Assembly (NCBI GenBank): GCA_954871525.1
Contig: OX940869.1
Coordinates: 16,582,001-16,646,000 of the forward strand
Source of the DNA: Parietaria judaica
Lineage: Eukaryota > Streptophyta > Magnoliopsida > Rosales > Urticaceae
Reading direction: 5' to 3'
DNA: 64,000 bases
Shown here in pieces: positions 45,567 to 58,453 of this stretch. Every line of letters starts with the position of its first letter. Positions within the stretch are counted from its first letter, which is position 1. A program made the translations under genes and the position numbers. The notes beneath the pieces are model-generated. The model was not told where the DNA came from. It was given only the letters and a program-made list of their open reading frames with translations, and ran no database searches.

Positions 45567-48500
45567 ATGAACGAAAATCTCTCTAATTATGTGAAAGGCA
45601 ACGGGGAATCACTTTGCTTGGCGGATTGTGCGACAACACATATCATTTTGAGAGATAAAAAGTATTTTTCGCATCTCGTATTAGCTAATGCTAAAGTGAA
45701 CACAATATTTGGTGCATCGGATCTTATTGAAAGCTCCGGAAGAGCCAATGTAGTGTTACCGAATGGTACACAATTAAAAATCAATAATTCAATGTTCTCA
45801 ACCAGATAAAAAAGAATCCTGTTAAGTTTCAAAGATATCCGCCGGAATGGTTATCACATCGAGACAACAAATGAAAATGACGTCGAATATTTGTATATCA
45901 CGTCTATGGTCTCGGGGAGGAAAAAAATTGTGGAAAAACTCCTATCATACAGTTCTGGATTATATTATACTTTTATTAATCCAGTTGAATCTAATATGGT
46001 GATTAACCAAAAACCAATGGACCCATCAAATTTTATGATATGGCATGATCGTTTAGGCCATCAGGGCTCCATAATGATGCGAAGAATCATAGGAAATTCA
46101 CATGGACATACTCTGAAGAGTAAAAATGTCCTTTTGTCAAAAGATTTCCCTTGTGTTGCTTGCTTTCAAGGAAAGCTGATAACAAGACCATCTCCAATGA
46201 AAGTTGCGACTGAATGTCCAACATTTTTAGAACGAATTCACGGAGATATGTGTGGACCTATTATCCCGTCAAGCGGGCCATTTCAGTACATTATTGTACT
46301 TGTTAATGCATCGACACGCTGGTCGCATGTTTCTTTATAGTCCACTCGCAATGTTGCGTTTGCAAGACTCCTTGCTCAAATAATTTGATTACGAGCATAG
46401 TTTCCAGACCATGCGATAAAGAGTATCCGTCTGGACAATGCCGGGGAATTTACGTCTCAATCGTTTAATGATTATTGTATGTCAATTGGAATCACGATTG
46501 AAGACCCCGTGGCTCATAGTCATACCCAAAATGGGTTAGCAGAATCGTTTATTAAGAGGCTTAAATTGATTGCTAGGCCTATACTTATGAAAACAAAGTT
46601 ACCGAATTCTGCTTGGGGACATGCAATATTGCATGCTGCATCGTTATTACGAGTACGGCCAACTGCGTATCATAAATTGTCCCCTCTGTAGCTTGTCACT
46701 GGCCAAGAACCAAATATCTCTCATTTGAGAGTGTTTGGGTGTGCAGTTTATGTCCCTATATCTCCCCCTTAAAGTAGAAAAATGGGACCCCAAAGAAGAT
46801 TAGAAATTTTTATTGGGTTCGAGTCTCCATCCATTAATAAATATTTGGAACCCATGACAGGTGATATGTTTACAGCACGATTTGCTGACTGTCAATTTGA
46901 AGAGACAATTTTCCCTGCATTAGGGGGAGATAAACAAACGTCTGAAAAGGAAAGTCAAGAAATTTCATGGAATGCATTGACCTTGTCTCATTTGGATCCT
47001 CGTACGAATCAATGTGAACTAGAAGTTCAGAAGATCATCCACTTACAAAAGGTTGCAAATACGTTGCCTGATGCATTTACTGATGTTAAGACTGTGATAA
47101 AATCACATATACCAGTTGCTAATGTTCCTTATAGAATTACTCTTCCTGATAAATAAATGGGTAATATGCTAGCAAATGAGTCTAAAGCACGCCAGAAGCG
47201 TGGTAGACCTATTGGATCCAAAGATAAAAACCCAAGAAAAGGAAAGGATCAAGTTCGGGAAGTTGGTACATCACATGACATCACGATTCCTGAAGAAATA
47301 AAAATGAAAAATGAGGAGACGTCTCCAAAAGATGATGAAACTCATGAAATAGATGACAATGAAGAGATCTCGAATAACTATGTCACTTCAAGTGAAAGAT
47401 GGAATAGAAAAGAAATTGTTGTGGATGATATATTTGCATATGCAATTGCATTACATATTTCAAAAGAAAATGAGGATCATGAACCAAGATCGGTCAATGA
47501 ATTCCGACGAAGAAATAATTGGTCAGAATGGAAAGATGCCATTGAAATAAAATTGAATTCACTCAATAAACACCACGTCTTTGGACCTGTTGTCCATAAA
47601 CCTGAAGATGTCAAACCGGTAGGATATAAATGGGTATTTGTGCGCAAACGAAATGAGAAAAATGAGGTCGTAAGATACAAAGCACGACTCGTCGCACAAG
47701 GGTTTTCACAACAACCAGGAATTCATTATGAAGAGACATATTCACCGGTTATGGATGCAATCACGTTCAGGTTTTTACTTAGTATGTCAATTTCAGAAGG
47801 ACTCCAAATGAATATGATGGATGTCGTGACAGCCTATTTATATGGGTCACTTGATAATGACATTTATATGAAAGTCCCTGAAGGATTAAAAATGCTTGAA
47901 GCATGCATCTCAAAGCCCCGAGAAATGTACTCTATAAAGCTCCAAAGATCTTTGTATGGGCTAAAACAATCTGTTCGAATGTGGTATAATCGCCTCAGTG
48001 AATACCTCTTGAAAGAAGGATACATCAATAATAAAATATGTTCATGCATTTTTATTAAACAGACAAAAACCGGATTTTCCATCTTCGCGGTTTATATTGA
48101 TGACTTGAACATCATTTGAATACATGATGAACTTGTGGAGACGATGGAATACTTGAAAAGAGAATTCGAAATGAAAGACTTGGGAAAAACAAAATTGTGT
48201 CTCGGCCTTCAGATTGAACATTTGGCAAAGGGGATTTTTGTTCACCAGTAATCATATATCGAGAAGATCCTTAAACGATTCAATATGGATAAATCACATC
48301 CTTTTAGTTTCCCCATGGTTGTTCGATCACTTGATGTGATAAAGGATCCATTTTTCCCCCGTGAAAAAGAAGAAGAACTCCTTGGTCCTTCGCCATGGGC
48401 ACTGATGTATCTTGCTAATTGCACCCGTGCTGATATAGCATTTTTTGTTAATTTATTAGAAAAATTTAGTTCTTCTCCGACTCGAAGACATTGGACTGGT

Positions 48501-49071
48501 GTTAACCAAATTCTAAGATATCTTCGAGGAACATCTGATATGGGGATTATTTTATTCATAAGACTCGAAGTCCGGATAGATTGGATATGCTGATGCCGGA
48601 TATTTATCTGATCCCTACAAAGCGCGGTCACAAACTGGATATGTATTTATTTGGCACCGATATATCCTGGCGCTCAACAAAACAGACCTTTACAACCACT
48701 TCTTCAAATCACGCTGAGTTATCAGCTCTTCATGAAGCTAGTCATGAATGTGTATGGCTGAGGTCTTTAATCCATCATATCTGAGAATCATGCGATCTTT
48801 CAATAAATGAAGGAAGTCCAACTTTCTTATACGAAGATAATACAGCTTTTATAGCCCAGATCAAAGGAGGCTACATCAAAGGACATAAAACGAAACATAT
48901 TTCTCCCAAGTTCTTCTTTACTCATGAACTTCAGAATGAGAGAGATATTGATGTTTGTCAAATTCGTTCTAGTGACAATCTTGTAGATTTGTTCACCAAG
49001 GCGCTTCGTACGACTTCCTTCGAGAAATTAGTCTACAAGATCGGCATGAGAAAACTCAGAGATTTATAAGG
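45567..49071 (+). pseudogene. Copia-2 pol: protease, integrase, reverse transcriptase, RNase H
   Basis: The protease segment reads SLCLADCATTHIILRDKKYF (active-site region, with Cys after Asp) and NVVLPNGTQLKINN. The integrase zinc region reads MIWHDRLGHQGSIMMRRI with CVACFQGK, and the core HGDMCGPIIP, IRLDNAGEFTSQSFNDYC and HSHTQNGLAESFIKRLKL. Reverse transcriptase starts near 47520 with WSEWKDAIEIKLNSLNKHH, then YKARLVAQGFSQQPGIHYEE, MNMMDVVTAYLYGSLDNDIY and FAVYIDDLNII (YxDD box intact). After a frameshift near 48585 the RNase H and tail read SSNHAELSALHEASHECVWL, YEDNTAFIAQIKGGYIKGHK and SSDNLVDLFTKALRTTSFEK. In-frame stops recur, about ten in all. The family resembles Ivana/Oryco-type copia, a tentative assignment. 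Confidence 0.86.
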
Positions 49072-49295
49072 AGATTTATAGAGATGTTCTGATGAGGGGG
49101 AGATATACGCGTTACACTCTTTTTCCCTTGCTTTAGGTTTTATCTCAATGGGTTTTCCAACAAGGTTTTTAATGAGGTAACATATGCGTATTGTACAAAT
49201 TATGTACTCTTTTCTTTCTGGGGTTTTTCCCACGTGGTTTTTCCCAGAAAATCCTTACTAGGCATAATGATTGTACACGTCATCCAAAGGGGGAG

Positions 49296-49562
49296 TTTAA
49301 TAAATATATTGGATAACCTCTACAATATCTATGGAGCATTCTAGTGATGGTGGAGGATTCTAGAGATGGAGAAATCTAGAGACATTGGAGGATTCTAGAG
49401 ATGGAGATTTTTAGAGAATACTATTTGATTGGATGATACAATGTGTTGTATTAATGCTATGCCCTTTCATGTACACATCTTAAGCCTATAAAAATAGGCC
49501 ATTATAAAGCATTAAGACATAAGCAATACAAATTCTCTCTACATTGTTCTTATTTAAAAACA
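49296..49562 (+). repeat. Copia-2 3' LTR
   Basis: 267 bp matching the 5' LTR. It starts next to the polypurine tract (aaagggggag, 49286-49295) and ends at ttaaaaaca before the gaaat duplication. A TATA-like tataaaaatagg lies near 49488. Confidence 0.85.
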
Positions 49563-49567
49563 GAAAT

Positions 49568-49723
49568 CAAATAATAGCTAAATAAAATGCAATAATATGA
49601 AAATAAAGCCATGATGGATGGCTTCTTGCGATCTTGCTGGCTGATTGGTTAGATTGAAGATCAAGCTTTAGTCTTTCCTTTGCGGTCCCGAGCTTCCAAG
49701 AAAGTGAGAGGGTTATATCGGCA
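49568..49723 (-). repeat. Gypsy-2 5' LTR, outer part
   Basis: Continues the 5' LTR after the copia-2 insertion and ends ttatatcggca, as in the 3' LTR. It also repeats the pol C-terminal codons (FLEARDRKGK) shared by both LTRs. Confidence 0.85.
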
Positions 49724-50327
49724 TAAAAAAGTCTGGACCTTGTGGGGCATAAGTACCGAAAGTCGGCGGGAGAATTCGAGAGCGATGGCATGCAGGAACA
49801 TCGACGAGAGGAACGTCCAGGCCTCGTGGGGGGATAAGTACAAGGAGTCGGCTGGAGGCATCGACAGAGGATCGACGACGCGGGCTGAAAACCAATGTGA
49901 CAAGAATTTACGAGGCCCATACCTATCCTACCTACCCGGCACGTCGGGTAACCCCTGCTGACGCAAATCATGAAGGTTCGCCATGCCGATGTCAACTACC
50001 CCAAGGGAAAGGACGGATGGGACATGAGGAATGATGGGGAAATGAAGAAGGGAGGTGAAACTAAGGCTATAAAAGGCAAGGAAAGCATCATTTTGTAGGG
50101 GGGGTCGGCAAGAGAAAGAAAAGAGAGAGAAAAAGAGAAAGAAGAGAGAGAGAAAATCTGCAAACACCAAGAAAGCAAGAAAGAAGTATACATTCATTTT
50201 TATCATCATTTTTCGAGCCTCCTTAGCTAAGAAACGGAAGAAACCGAACTCTTTCTTTAAAAACAAGGATCAAACCTTATGATTGTTGAGAGCCCAAAGC
50301 GCTCTCAATAGTTAGGCGCTCAGAAGA
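49724..50327 (+). promoter_or_regulatory. Probable LTR remnant and leader of gypsy-3 (Tat-type)
   Basis: A GC-rich part is followed by a TATA box (ctataaaaggca, near 50072). A purine-rich leader with gagagaaaa runs (50105-50160) follows, then a short hairpin (tgagagc, loop, gctctca) just before the gag ATG at 50328. This order fits the 3' part of an LTR with leader. The LTR start is lost at the gypsy-2 boundary and no primer site can be fixed. Confidence 0.45.
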
Positions 50328-51780
50328 ATGACGACCAACAACGACAACGAGAACAACAAGTACACCGAGGAACAAAGGGTGGAAACGACACCCGACAACG
50401 CGGACCGCACCCAAACCACGACGGAGGAACTCCACTAGCAGCTCACAGCAGCAACAACATGAAATCAGCAGCTCGCCGCCCTCATGGATCACACTATTGC
50501 CGACGCAAGAAGGTAGTCCCCACAAAGCTTAACTGAGAGGAGAAGACATCAAAAAACGAGCAGACGGCCCATCACCTTCGTAGCTCAGCATAAACAGAGT
50601 CCTATTCCTATCTATCAGTAGTGCACCACAGTGGGAGAACGGGGAAAGACCTCTCCAGCACAGCGACAACCTGGGAATGCCATCCCCATCAATGCAGACT
50701 GCCCACCAAACCGCGACGACGGCGACTGTTTGACTAACCCACCTTATCCAATTGCACCTTCCGATGCAGATGCAGCACCAGTAGACAATAGTTACGACCA
50801 CAGCCGAGGCGAGGATCCAAGAGCGCATCGACCAAGCACTCTAGGAGTTAACCTTGAGGGTGGGATACGTGACCTCACAGATACACAAAGCGACGAGCGC
50901 AGCACCAGAGATCGATAGACTGGTCGAGGAATCCAGGCACACGCTCTTCTCACCATACATCAGTAGCATCAGGATCGATGAGATGCCAAATATCAGAACG
51001 ACGGAGTACAAGGGAACGACGGACCCTAACGCGCACGTAAAGGCGTTCAGAATCGCGACGGGATGAATAAACACGCACGGGCCAGAGCGAGAGGCCATCA
51101 TGTGTCATTTGTTCGTCGACAACCTGCAAGGGTCGGCCCTATAGTGGTTTTCCAGGCTTCCGTCCAACTCAGTGAAGTGCTTCAACTACCTTGTCTCCCA
51201 CTTCTTGCGACATTATTCGATGTTTGTGCAGAACGAGATAAACATAACTGATCTGTGGCTACAAGAGCAGGAAGAAAGATTTCATGGCCCGAGTCTCCGG
51301 GTTAGACGACTGCGTCGCCATCCAAGCCTTAAAGCATAACTTGTGGTTCGACGCACCCTTTAGAGAAGAGTTGATGAAGACACGCCCGTCGATGATCGAG
51401 GATGAGCTCCACAAAGTATCCGTGTTCATGCAAATAGAGGAAGAGAAGGTGACGCTAGCCAAGAAGCATGGGTCAAAGAGCAAAGGGAAGCAGCAGGAAA
51501 TGAGAGAAGGCAAGGACTACAAGGATAACCCTCCGACGAGATCAAGGGGAGGAGAAGAAGACAGGAGAATTTTGGGCCAACCGCGCAGCCGAGAAGGCCA
51601 AAAGCGGGCGGTTTACAGTGTCGATGAGAGGCGAGAGCCGGCGGAAGAAGGAGGAGAGCAAGGACGGAAAATATGGCCGAAGGACCTGAGCAAGTACTGC
51701 AGCTTTCACAAATCTAGAGGACAGTCCACCGAGGAGTGATCCATTCTGAAAAGGAGACTCAGGGAGAAGTGGGCAAAGGG
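50328..51780 (+). pseudogene. Gypsy-3 gag (Tat/Ogre-type Retrotrans_gag)
   Basis: The start ATG (50328) gives MTTNNDNENNKYTEEQRVET, with stops soon after. The core region near 50985 reads YKGTTDPNAHVKAFRIATG, a stop, then (read with stops) CHLFVDNLQGSAL, WFSRLPSNSVKCFNYLVSHF and LRHYSMFVQNEINITDLW. This is the gag pattern of Tat-lineage gypsy elements. It continues DDCVAIQALKHNLWFDAPFR and IWPKDLSKYCSFHKSRGQST, a degenerate C/H zinc segment. At least six stops are present. Confidence 0.8.
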
Positions 51781-51880
51781 AGAGTTGCGAGGATTGGACT
51801 TAGGAGACCCCTACGAGCCAAGGCCGGATGATCGACGGCAGCCCCGACGGGAAGAGCCGTCGCAAAGGAGCGGAGGTGGA

Positions 51881-52210
51881 AAGCATCATCTTCCACAAAG
51901 CCTTGAAGAAGATGAACATCGAATGGATAGAGATCTAGGACAAACCCGGAAGTGTCTCAGGATTCAACGAAGACGTCGCGGCGTCATTAGGGACAGTCAG
52001 ACTGCCAATATGCATGGGAAGCGTCAACAAGATGATGACGTTGATAGTGCTAAACTGCCCATCGATCTTCAACATGATCCTCGGACGACCGTGGATCAAC
52101 TCCATGAGAGCCGTCCCGTCGACGTACCACTAGAGCATCAAGTTCCCCGGCAAAGGAGGGAAGGTGGAGGAAGTCAAAGGAAAAATGACGCATATCAAAC
52201 TTGTTAGATG
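51881..52210 (+). pseudogene. Gypsy-3 protease fragment; element truncated here
   Basis: One frame gives ALKKMNIEWIEI, a stop, then VSGFNEDVAASLGTVRLPIC and FNMILGRPWINSMRAVPSTY with a stop, and IKFPGKGGKVEEVKGKMTH. This is the region after the active site of a Tat-type aspartic protease (family pattern ILGRPW-x-x-x-x-A-V-P-S-T-x-H). The element ends about here. Reverse transcriptase, integrase and a 3' LTR are absent. The overlapping frame with many Arg residues (51785-52207) is a shadow. Confidence 0.75.
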
Positions 52211-52302
52211 ATGAGCTATAGGACGATGGTAGAAAAAGAAGAGCGGAGGAACAAGGACCAGTTATAGCAGTTATCGCCGCCGACCCCCGAGGCCTCGACG
52301 CA

Positions 52303-52640
52303 GGTATCCAAGTTCTTTTTTTTGTGAATAAGTAGACCTCACCTATTTTTTTGTTAGTTTTTTTACTATTTCCGTCAATGATGACGTCAACAACGCAAAT
52401 CACAATGCTATTGAGGAGATAAATTAGGAATTCAAGAAAGAAAATGAGAAGAAAAATAAGAATTTGGATTGTTGATGTTCAAAGAATTTGAGTTTACATA
52501 CAAGTTTAGTTTAATATTTGTGGGTTTACCATTTGAGTTTATTTATTTCACTTGCGTTATTTTCATCACTAACGGAAATAGTACAAATACTGAGGTCTAC
52601 CGATTCAACAAAAAGGTGAACTTGGATACTTTTACCATAA
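52303..52640. mobile_element. Small hairpin (MITE-like) element
   Basis: The left arm ggtatccaagttc (52303) is complementary to gaacttggatac (52618-52629). Inside, tagacctca pairs with tgaggtcta, and actatttccgt with acggaaatagt. The whole stretch of about 330 bp can fold on itself. A related word (acttaggtacttttgccc) near 52681 may be a second terminus or a neighbouring copy. No clean target duplication was found, so the superfamily is open. Confidence 0.6.
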
Positions 52641-53138
52641 TTTTTTTAAGTTAACTCTATGCCGCCCTATTTTTGAATAACTTAGGTACTTTTGCCCGTA
52701 TTAACTTTTTTTTATCAGTTTAGGGAGGAGGAATCAACTTGGTCTTGCCTATAAGGTGGGGATTTCCCGCTTACTGGTTCCTTAATGAGTTTAACTTTAA
52801 TTGTAATGTATATGAGATTTTGACTAATGCATAATCATATTAATTAAGGATAATTGTTGTAAAAACACTCACATGTAATAAGAAGCATGACTTATATTCC
52901 CATTCTTTTATTTTTTTGGTGGCACAATTCTTAATGATGTAAAAATACTTGGCGGAATTAATAAAAAAAAAATTCACTAACTCTCTGCCATGAAGTTTCA
53001 CATCGCGACGTATGATTTGTCTATATTTTAGCTCACTTCGACCAAGTTTCTGTTGGTTCCCAAACTTTGATTGTTTACTAATATAATATCACAATTAGGA
53101 AATCACACTCACACATATACTTCCAACAATAACGCACA
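52641..53138. other. AT-rich intergenic DNA
   Basis: No coding region or repeat family is recognised, apart from the hairpin-like word near 52681. Confidence 0.4.
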
Positions 53139-53279
53139 CAGTGGCGTAGCCAGGATTTTGTTTCAGCCGAAGCACAATGCAAAAAATTTAACTTTTTAAA
53201 AAAAAAAAAAACATAAACGACGACAATCAAACTAAAATATTGTAATGTCTAAACAAAAAAACATAAATAGATAGCATTG

Positions 53280-55440
53280 CCTAATACAAAATATGACATC
53301 ACGATTTCATTTTTTGAAAGTGTTGCATGATAGATTCTTCGTCGATAGAAGCAGCAATCTTTATCTCGATGTATACAAGAATGTTGTCGGTCATCCACTT
53401 CTGGCCCATTTGATTTCGTAATCGAGTCTTGATGATGTTCATAGCAAAAAACTCTCTCCACGGTTGCAGTAGCCACGGGCAAGATCAATGCCAAAGTAAT
53501 GACCTGATACACATATGAATACGTAACACTTTTTTTTCGTCTGAACCATTTTACTAGCAAGAGCACCAATGCCTTTCAAACCTTGATACTCGTCAGACGA
53601 TGTTACATCAAATATGTAGTTGGCAAGTTAATTATTAAGATGAATAAGGTCGGTCGAAGAAAAATATTTGGCATAGAACTTCGCAAATTTGAGTACTTTT
53701 TCCTTGTCAAATGCATCAAATGAATTATCTGGGCATAAGCACGCGACAGAAAGAAGCAAATATGTACTAACCTCAGTGAACCGACCGTTTAATTCCTAAA
53801 GTTTCATATCGATGACGGAAGTAAAGATATCAAATCGATAATATTGATTTTTTTTATTTTCGAAGCATTTCGTCGTGATTTCCCGTCTTCAGTATAGAAA
53901 TCCTCCATTTTGGAACATTAATTTCATGTTCTTGACAAAATACTATGACTTGTTCAAGAAGAGATTCCCAGCTACATTCTCTCATGATTTGCAACCGGTG
54001 TTTACATATCCGCACCAAAGTCATGGCATTGAAAATATCTTGATCCTGCCTCTGTAATGCCTTTCAAAGGTCGTTTGTAATCACGAAGATAAATACTATC
54101 AAATGAATGCCGAACATAACATCAAAAGATTGTAGCATCCTTGACAATAACTGTAATTATTAAATAATATTAAATAGAATTAATTCAAATATATATTAAT
54201 AATAATAAATGCTAAATTGAATAATACCTTTGTTTGACCTTTTTGATCAATTGGTGACGGGTCATCAATAATCTTCTGAAGGACAACAACTGTAGAAGAG
54301 AATATAGATAGAAATCTAAGTAGGGTTTCATGGTCCGACCCTCAGCATGTATCACTGTGTCGTATCAAAGAACTTTTTTTATTTATACCCGGCCGGTTAC
54401 AAGCTCGCCACTTTCGACTTCTCGGTTAATCATGTCAGCTTGTATGTATTGAAGAGTGTCGGATCCTTTCGGTGATACATTAACAGTATTCACTACTTCA
54501 CCCACCACACAAAACAATGAATCCAAGCGAGTATGATGTTTGGCCACATATACGAGTGCCAATTGAAGTTGATGAGCAAAGCAATGAATATAAAAAGCAC
54601 AAAGCTTTTCCTGGAGAATTAGAGTTTTGAGACCGTTGATCGCACCTTGCATATTACTAGCTCTATCGTAACCTTGTCCCCACAATATCGATATGCTCAA
54701 TCCAAGTGTCAAAAGTAATGGATCGATTGCCTTTTTAAGCGAAAGAGCCATCGTGCTAGCAACGTGTACAATACCAACAAAACGTTCAAGTACTTGACCT
54801 CTTTGATCAACGTAACGGAACACAATTTCCGTTTGCTTTTTTGTAGAAATGTCACATGACTCGTCGACTAACATTGAAAACAAAGAATCTCCGAGATCAT
54901 CAGTTATAGCTTTGAGTGTTAAACTAGCTACGACATGCACAATATCTTTTTGAATATCAGGAGATGTTAGCTTGAGAGTTTTACTAGCATTTTGTAGTGC
55001 AACAGCTTTGACCGCAGGATTCTGTTCAGCTGTATTTCGCAAGAGCTCTATAAAATTACTGTGATTACTTGATCTATCAGATTACTCACGGCCACGAAAT
55101 GCCAGACCTTGCTGTAAAAGCCAACAAACACAACCCATCGAAGCCTTCTAGCAAATACGATAACCTATATTATCGCTGCTAGTTTTCTTAGCGACAATAT
55201 GCTCAATATTTTGTTTCGGATTAATCATAGCTAGAAAATCTCTCCAAGCCTTATTGTGTGCACTATCAAAAACCCCCCAACATGTTCTTGCAATCTCTTG
55301 CTAATCCTCCAATTCATGAAACCTTGGCCAATAAAAGATTCCCCACCCGATTGATTCCCGTGACATGGTCTAAAAAGATAGCTACACAAACAATACGCGG
55401 CATCTTTTAGTTCGCTATACTCCAACCAATTCGAGTTTAC
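53280..55440 (-). pseudogene. hAT-2 transposase relic (zf-TTF, DUF4371, dimerisation domain)
   Basis: Minus strand, read from the right. The TTF-type zinc finger end is FIGQGFMNWRISKRLQEHVG (55330-55270). DUF4371 begins near 55042 with LQNASKTLKLTSPDIQKDIV, MLVDESCDISTKKQTEIVFR, IVHVASTMALSLKKAIDPLL, ILWGQGYDRASNMQGAINGL and FYIHCFAHQLQLALVYVAKH. A decayed middle follows, with FDIFTSVIDMKL and ELNGRF recognisable near 53835-53780. The C-terminal dimerisation domain at 53500-53440 reads YQVITLALILPVATATVERV, then shifts frame. These domains match ZMYM1-like hAT proteins of plants. Frameshifts and stops (about ten) show it is inactive. Confidence 0.85.
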
Positions 55441-55704
55441 GGCCGCCTTCGGTGCCCTCTTCCGACCAGTTTCGAAGCATTTACATTCCGACGAGTTTCG
55501 GCCACGAGTTTACGACCGCCTTCGCTGCCGTCTTCTTATTATTTTTGAAGCATTTTTACTCCCAAATTCTGATGAGCTTCGAAACTGGTCGGAAGACGGC
55601 ACCGAAGGCGGCCGTAAACTTGTGACCGAAACTTGCTCGAATGTAAATGCTTCGAAACTTCTAGAAAGACGGCATAAAAGGCGGCCGTAAACTCGTGGCC
55701 GAAA
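55433..55704. repeat. Inverted repeat block upstream of hAT-2, cut by a solo LTR
   Basis: The left arm gtttacggccgccttcggtg (55436) is complementary to caccgaaggcggccgtaaac near 55600-55619. The words gaccagtttcgaag/cttcgaaactggtc and gagtttcggccac also recur in both orientations. The right part continues beyond the solo LTR at 58449-58530 (cgaaactcgtc, gcgaaggcggtcgtaaactc). It may be hAT subterminal repeats or a separate small foldback element. Confidence 0.7.
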
Positions 55705-58448
55705 TGTTGGACATATGTGTCCTTAAACAAGATATTTTATCCATTTGTAAAAGATTATGACAAGTCGTTGAATAAAGATGATACTTATTATGATAATCTT
55801 ATTATATTTTCTGGTAGAGTAAAATAGAATGTTTGATTCCTTAGTTCATAAAGGATGCAATTATGTTATTATTATCACAACAGAGTCCATGTGAGGAAGA
55901 ATTAATAATCATAATAAATGAACTTAAAATGCCCGTGACCTGATCAACTGGGTGGGAGCCCATTAATCGTATAAGGTCATTAACGTGACTAAGTGACAAT
56001 CCTATTCTGGATTTTGTGTGTGTCACACTCACTAGAAGTGCATTAAGTATGAAGTGTCTTCATACTGGACTGGACCTGACTTAAACTCCGGAAGTTATCA
56101 TATAAGACCGTCACTGATAACTTGGATTTGATTCACTAGTAGATGATCAAATGGATATTCGATCTAAGTCCTGAGTGATCTTGAGTCCAAGCTGCTGGCT
56201 TGATTGTTCTTTGATTTAACCGTTAAAGAACACGAAATATTACCGCTGTTCCCCACACTATTATTTTGGGAACATGATAGTCAGCAGTAAGGGTAGCTTG
56301 GTCATAGACATGGGCATCACACAGCTCTCTTCAGAGTGATGATGATTCCCTTGATTGTCGGTGATGAGAAGTGAGAGGTACCCGTGCGCAACTTATGAAT
56401 CGAAACCATAAGTGGGTCACTCATAATATTACTGACTGAGTCAAGGATGAAAATGCAATGAGGGGCATAACGGTAGAAACCGCCTGCTCGTGTGTGGATC
56501 ATCAAGTGAAAGATCAATAACCCGAATTTGATTGTATCAATGGACACCCTGCTGTTATAAAGGGAATAATATATACCGTATCACTAAAGAGTGCAGCCTC
56601 GGGTCTATAGTTGAATCACTTCGAGGTTTGACGAACAACTAGCAGTTCGTTGGAGCTTAAGTGATACGGGTCCATGGTCCCCAGGATAGCTCCGTAACGG
56701 ATGATACGTACGTGATTAAAATACATTCTGGATAATGTTTAATCATTTGGCTTGACTTATAAAACTGAAAGGTCTGTGGCAGATGTCAGATAGTTTCATC
56801 GTTAGCGTGGCAAAAGTACCATATTTTGGTAAACGAAATTAACTGATAAAATAAAGTTATAATTTAGATTTTCTATCAGCACCATGTTGTTGGAAATTAA
56901 ATTCTAAGCAACTTTGCTTTTTGAACCGAGTCATTTTGACTTACGGTTAGTGATTTATAGATTTTCTAAGTTTATGATCGGTTCGATAAACTTTGAAATT
57001 AAATCACATGTCACGAATTTAAATGATGGTGTGGCACCATGACATTTTAATGTGTGATATTGAGATCAGGAAATATGAATATAATTTAATTATTTGGATT
57101 TAATTATTAATATGTTAATAATTAATTAATAATTAATAGATTTATATTAATAAAAAAAATATATATTTATATATATTTTTATATGTGTAAATTCGAATTA
57201 GGGTTTCATATATGAAACCCTAACCAAATTCGAATGGTATGATTTGGTCTTTCCATATTTGCGGCATAAGTACCAAATGTATTGGTATTTTAGCAAATCC
57301 CTAAAATCAATATTATCCATTGGATCGGTTATGATTTAATATCAACCGTTGGATTAGGATATTGATAAATTCGAATTTGATAACTTGGTGACCAAGTTTA
57401 AATTTTCGAATTTGGTTAATTAATTATATCCGTTAGATCGGTCTAAGATTTAATCTTTACCGTCGGATTGAAAATTAATTAATCATATATATTTATATAA
57501 ATTTTCGAATTATAATTTAAGGATAAAATCGAAATTGTTTTCTTTAAATCTTTTTATATTTGATTTTATCCTAAACTAATTTGATCCATTAGATCGGTTT
57601 AAAGATTTATCTTAACCGTTGGATCTAGATAATGATAATTCGAATTTTAATATAAATATATATGATAATTCGAATTTAATAAAGATAAGAAGATAAGATT
57701 GGATTTTTGATTTATCCAAATCTTTCTTATTTAATTAAATCGCTAATTAATTATATCCATTGGATTTAGATGAGATTAAATCTGGACCATTGGATTAAGA
57801 TAATTAATTATATTTAATATATAGAATTCGAATTTTAGGGAGGGAATTTCTCCAATTCGGTTACCGTTTGAGCCTATAAATAGGAGGCTCATTCTACACA
57901 TTTTTCACACCTTTCCCCAGAGAAAAATTCGAACTCTCCCTCTTCCTCAGGGTCTGCGAATTTTCTCTCTGATCTCTCTTTTCTGGTTCGGCGTAGGAGA
58001 CAATTTCTCCGGAAGCTTAAAAAGAACCATCAGTTAAAATTTTGCGACGGAGTCCTGCCGGCGAAGCCCACGCTTCGGTACGAGGATTCCAGGAGAATAT
58101 CCCGGAAGATCACGGGAGTTTCCCTCAGCATTGGCGGAGCCCTGCCCGATTCTGAACGCGCAGCCGGAAGTCGTCAATTGAGGTACGGCCTTATGCATTG
58201 GGTTAATAAATGCAACCATTTACTGCTTTCTATTTATTTCCTATTATGACTAGATTATTAATAATGATACATGAATATTAAATTACATAATATTTATCAG
58301 ATCTTGTGATATGGTTATTATCCGATATCCGGACCGTTGAACGGATAACAAGTTTTTCCGCTTTAAAATAATTTTTAAATGTTACCCGGACGGTTCGGAG
58401 GTATAATTCGTGATAATTTACATGGAATCCGAAACGTGATCTCCAACA
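55705..58448 (+). mobile_element. Solo LTR (copy C of the TGTTGG family)
   Basis: Starts tgttggacatatgtgtcc and ends atctccaaca, with the exact 5-bp duplication cgaaa (55700-55704 and 58449-58453). 2744 bp. TATA box at 57875 (tataaatag). It is very similar to copies B and D. The terminal ctccaaca differs by one base from the cccaaca of the other copies. Confidence 0.93.
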
Positions 58449-58453
58449 CGAAA

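Larger units (their letters stand above)
45225..49562 (+). mobile_element. Copia-2: Ty1/copia element without gag, inside the gypsy-2 LTR
   Basis: Exact 5-bp duplication gaaat on both sides. The 5' LTR is 45225-45521 and the 3' LTR 49296-49562 (about 270-300 bp). The primer site follows the 5' LTR (acacgttatcagcacga), and the polypurine tract aaagggggag lies at 49286-49295. The interior begins directly with protease sequence, so gag and its start are deleted. At 4.3 kb it is shorter than a full copia element. Confidence 0.92.
40582..49723 (-). mobile_element. Gypsy-2: CRM-like Ty3/gypsy chromovirus, 5' LTR split by copia-2
   Basis: Minus-strand element with short LTRs (3' LTR 40582-40924; 5' LTR 45042-45224 plus 49568-49723), ends TGCCGATAT and ctacacca. 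The primer-binding site lies at 45039-45027 (tggtatcagagcc), and a polypurine tract (aggggagaatga) directly precedes the 3' LTR. The pol frame runs 64 bases into the 3' LTR, a feature I recall for CRM (centromeric) elements. No clean target duplication is visible (aaaag left, taaaa right). Without copia-2 it is about 4.8 kb, short because coding parts are deleted. Confidence 0.82.

Noticed and set aside
51785..52207. Arg/Asp-rich 140-residue frame in gypsy-3
   Set aside because: It overlaps another frame that reads a clear Tat-type protease; this one is the shadow.
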